A program made the position numbers and the translations under genes. This document shows, piece by piece, positions 63,782 through 64,000 of a stretch of 64,000 nt of DNA (positions are counted from its first letter, which is position 1; each line of letters opens with the position of its first letter). The stretch comes from an uncultured Hungatella sp. (lineage in GTDB: Bacteria; Bacillota; Clostridia; Lachnospirales; Lachnospiraceae). The notes under the pieces were generated by a model. The model did no database searches and had not been told where the DNA came from. It saw only the letters and a list, made by a program, of their open reading frames with translations. The stretch spans positions 1 to 64,000 of the forward strand of contig CAJUPP010000004.1 in NCBI GenBank assembly GCA_910588325.1. Reading direction: 5' to 3'.

Positions 63782-63815
63782 GAGGGCCGGATTCCTTAGG
63801 AATCCGGCCCTCATC
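63782..63815. terminator. Hairpin between converging luxS and glutamine synthetase genes
   Basis: A perfect GAGGGCCGGATTCC / GGAATCCGGCCCTC stem with a four-base loop. Neither side has a long T-run, so it is an atypical but likely bidirectional terminator. Confidence 0.6.
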
Positions 63816-63831
63816 GATCTGGATCTGTCAA

Positions 63832-64000
63832 TTACACTTCAAAAATCAAATCCCCGTAGCTTGGGAATGGCCACAGTTCTTTATCCACAATCATCTCCAG
63901 CCGGTCCGCCGGTGCGCGGAGCGCCTCCATAGCCGGAACCACCCTGTCATGGTATGCATGAGCACAGGTACTGGCATCGGAGACTGCCAGACATTCTTCT
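63832..64000 (-). CDS. glnN: Type III glutamine synthetase, C-terminal fragment
   Basis: The last 55 codons of a gene that runs off the right edge. The translation includes HAYHDRVVPAMEALRAPADRLE and ends ELWPFPSYGDLIFEV, which matches the C-terminus of GlnN-type glutamine synthetases (YKxxVxPAMxxLR, ADxLExxV, WPxPTYxDLLF). The full enzyme, about 700 residues, makes glutamine from glutamate and ammonia. I assign it from this tail only. Confidence 0.8.
   Translation of the reverse strand, partial: EECLAVSDASTCAHAYHDRVVPAMEALRAPADRLEMIVDKELWPFPSYGDLIFEV

Overview
The window looks like a chromosomal segment of a Gram-positive gut anaerobe of the class Clostridia, most likely Lachnospiraceae. 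This is inferred from gene content: an ABC-F protein, ThrE split into two genes, a GPH sugar permease beside a GH3 enzyme, LicD proteins, an L,D-transpeptidase with ChW-like repeats, a type III glutamine synthetase and LuxS. Strong AGGAGG-type ribosome binding sites agree. No lipid A or core LPS gene is present. I see no rRNA, tRNA, CRISPR array or transposase gene.

Region 1 (1-14.8 kb) is mostly housekeeping and almost all on the minus strand: rho, rarA/mgsA, a NodB-type deacetylase, a TM2 protein, a GPH transporter with a GH3 glycosidase and a HAD phosphatase, an ABC-F ATPase with a HIT protein, the thrE-thrE-pyrC operon and a small XRE regulator. A 700-base gap at 4.06-4.77 kb carries a tandem 109-bp repeat, a relative of which lies inverted near 11.9 kb.

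Region 2 (14.9-58 kb) is a very large surface-glycan locus. One minus-strand operon (34.6 to 19.2 kb), with a near-consensus promoter at 34.69-34.72 kb, encodes in order FkbH-like HAD protein, acyl carrier protein, MBOAT O-acyltransferase, SGNH/DltD-like protein, the four enzymes for GDP-D-glycero-D-manno-heptose, a glycosyltransferase, two polytopic membrane proteins, and RfbF-RfbG-RfbH for CDP-4-keto-3,6-dideoxyglucose. A second minus-strand operon (48.9 to 35.5 kb) encodes glycosyltransferases, a flippase, DUF2304 and DUF2142 proteins, RmlC, a Wzm/Wzt ABC exporter whose Wzt has a C-terminal sugar-binding extension, a 1346-residue WbdD-like methyltransferase/kinase/coiled-coil protein fused to two glycosyltransferases, and a MATE transporter. 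Around these are two LicD proteins, two family-3 acyltransferases, a second flippase, GT8 and GT2 enzymes, an L,D-transpeptidase, and a fused nucleotidyltransferase/CobD-like enzyme that may make a CDP-amino-alcohol for LicD. My reading is an O-antigen-like, ABC-exported glycan built on unusual sugars and decorated with acyl and phospho groups.

Region 3 (58-64 kb) returns to general functions: a 35-codon peptide gene with its own terminator, an AraC regulator, a fumarylacetoacetate hydrolase-family enzyme, a calcium-type P-ATPase, luxS with a MITE-like inverted repeat in its leader, and the 3' end of a type III glutamine synthetase gene.
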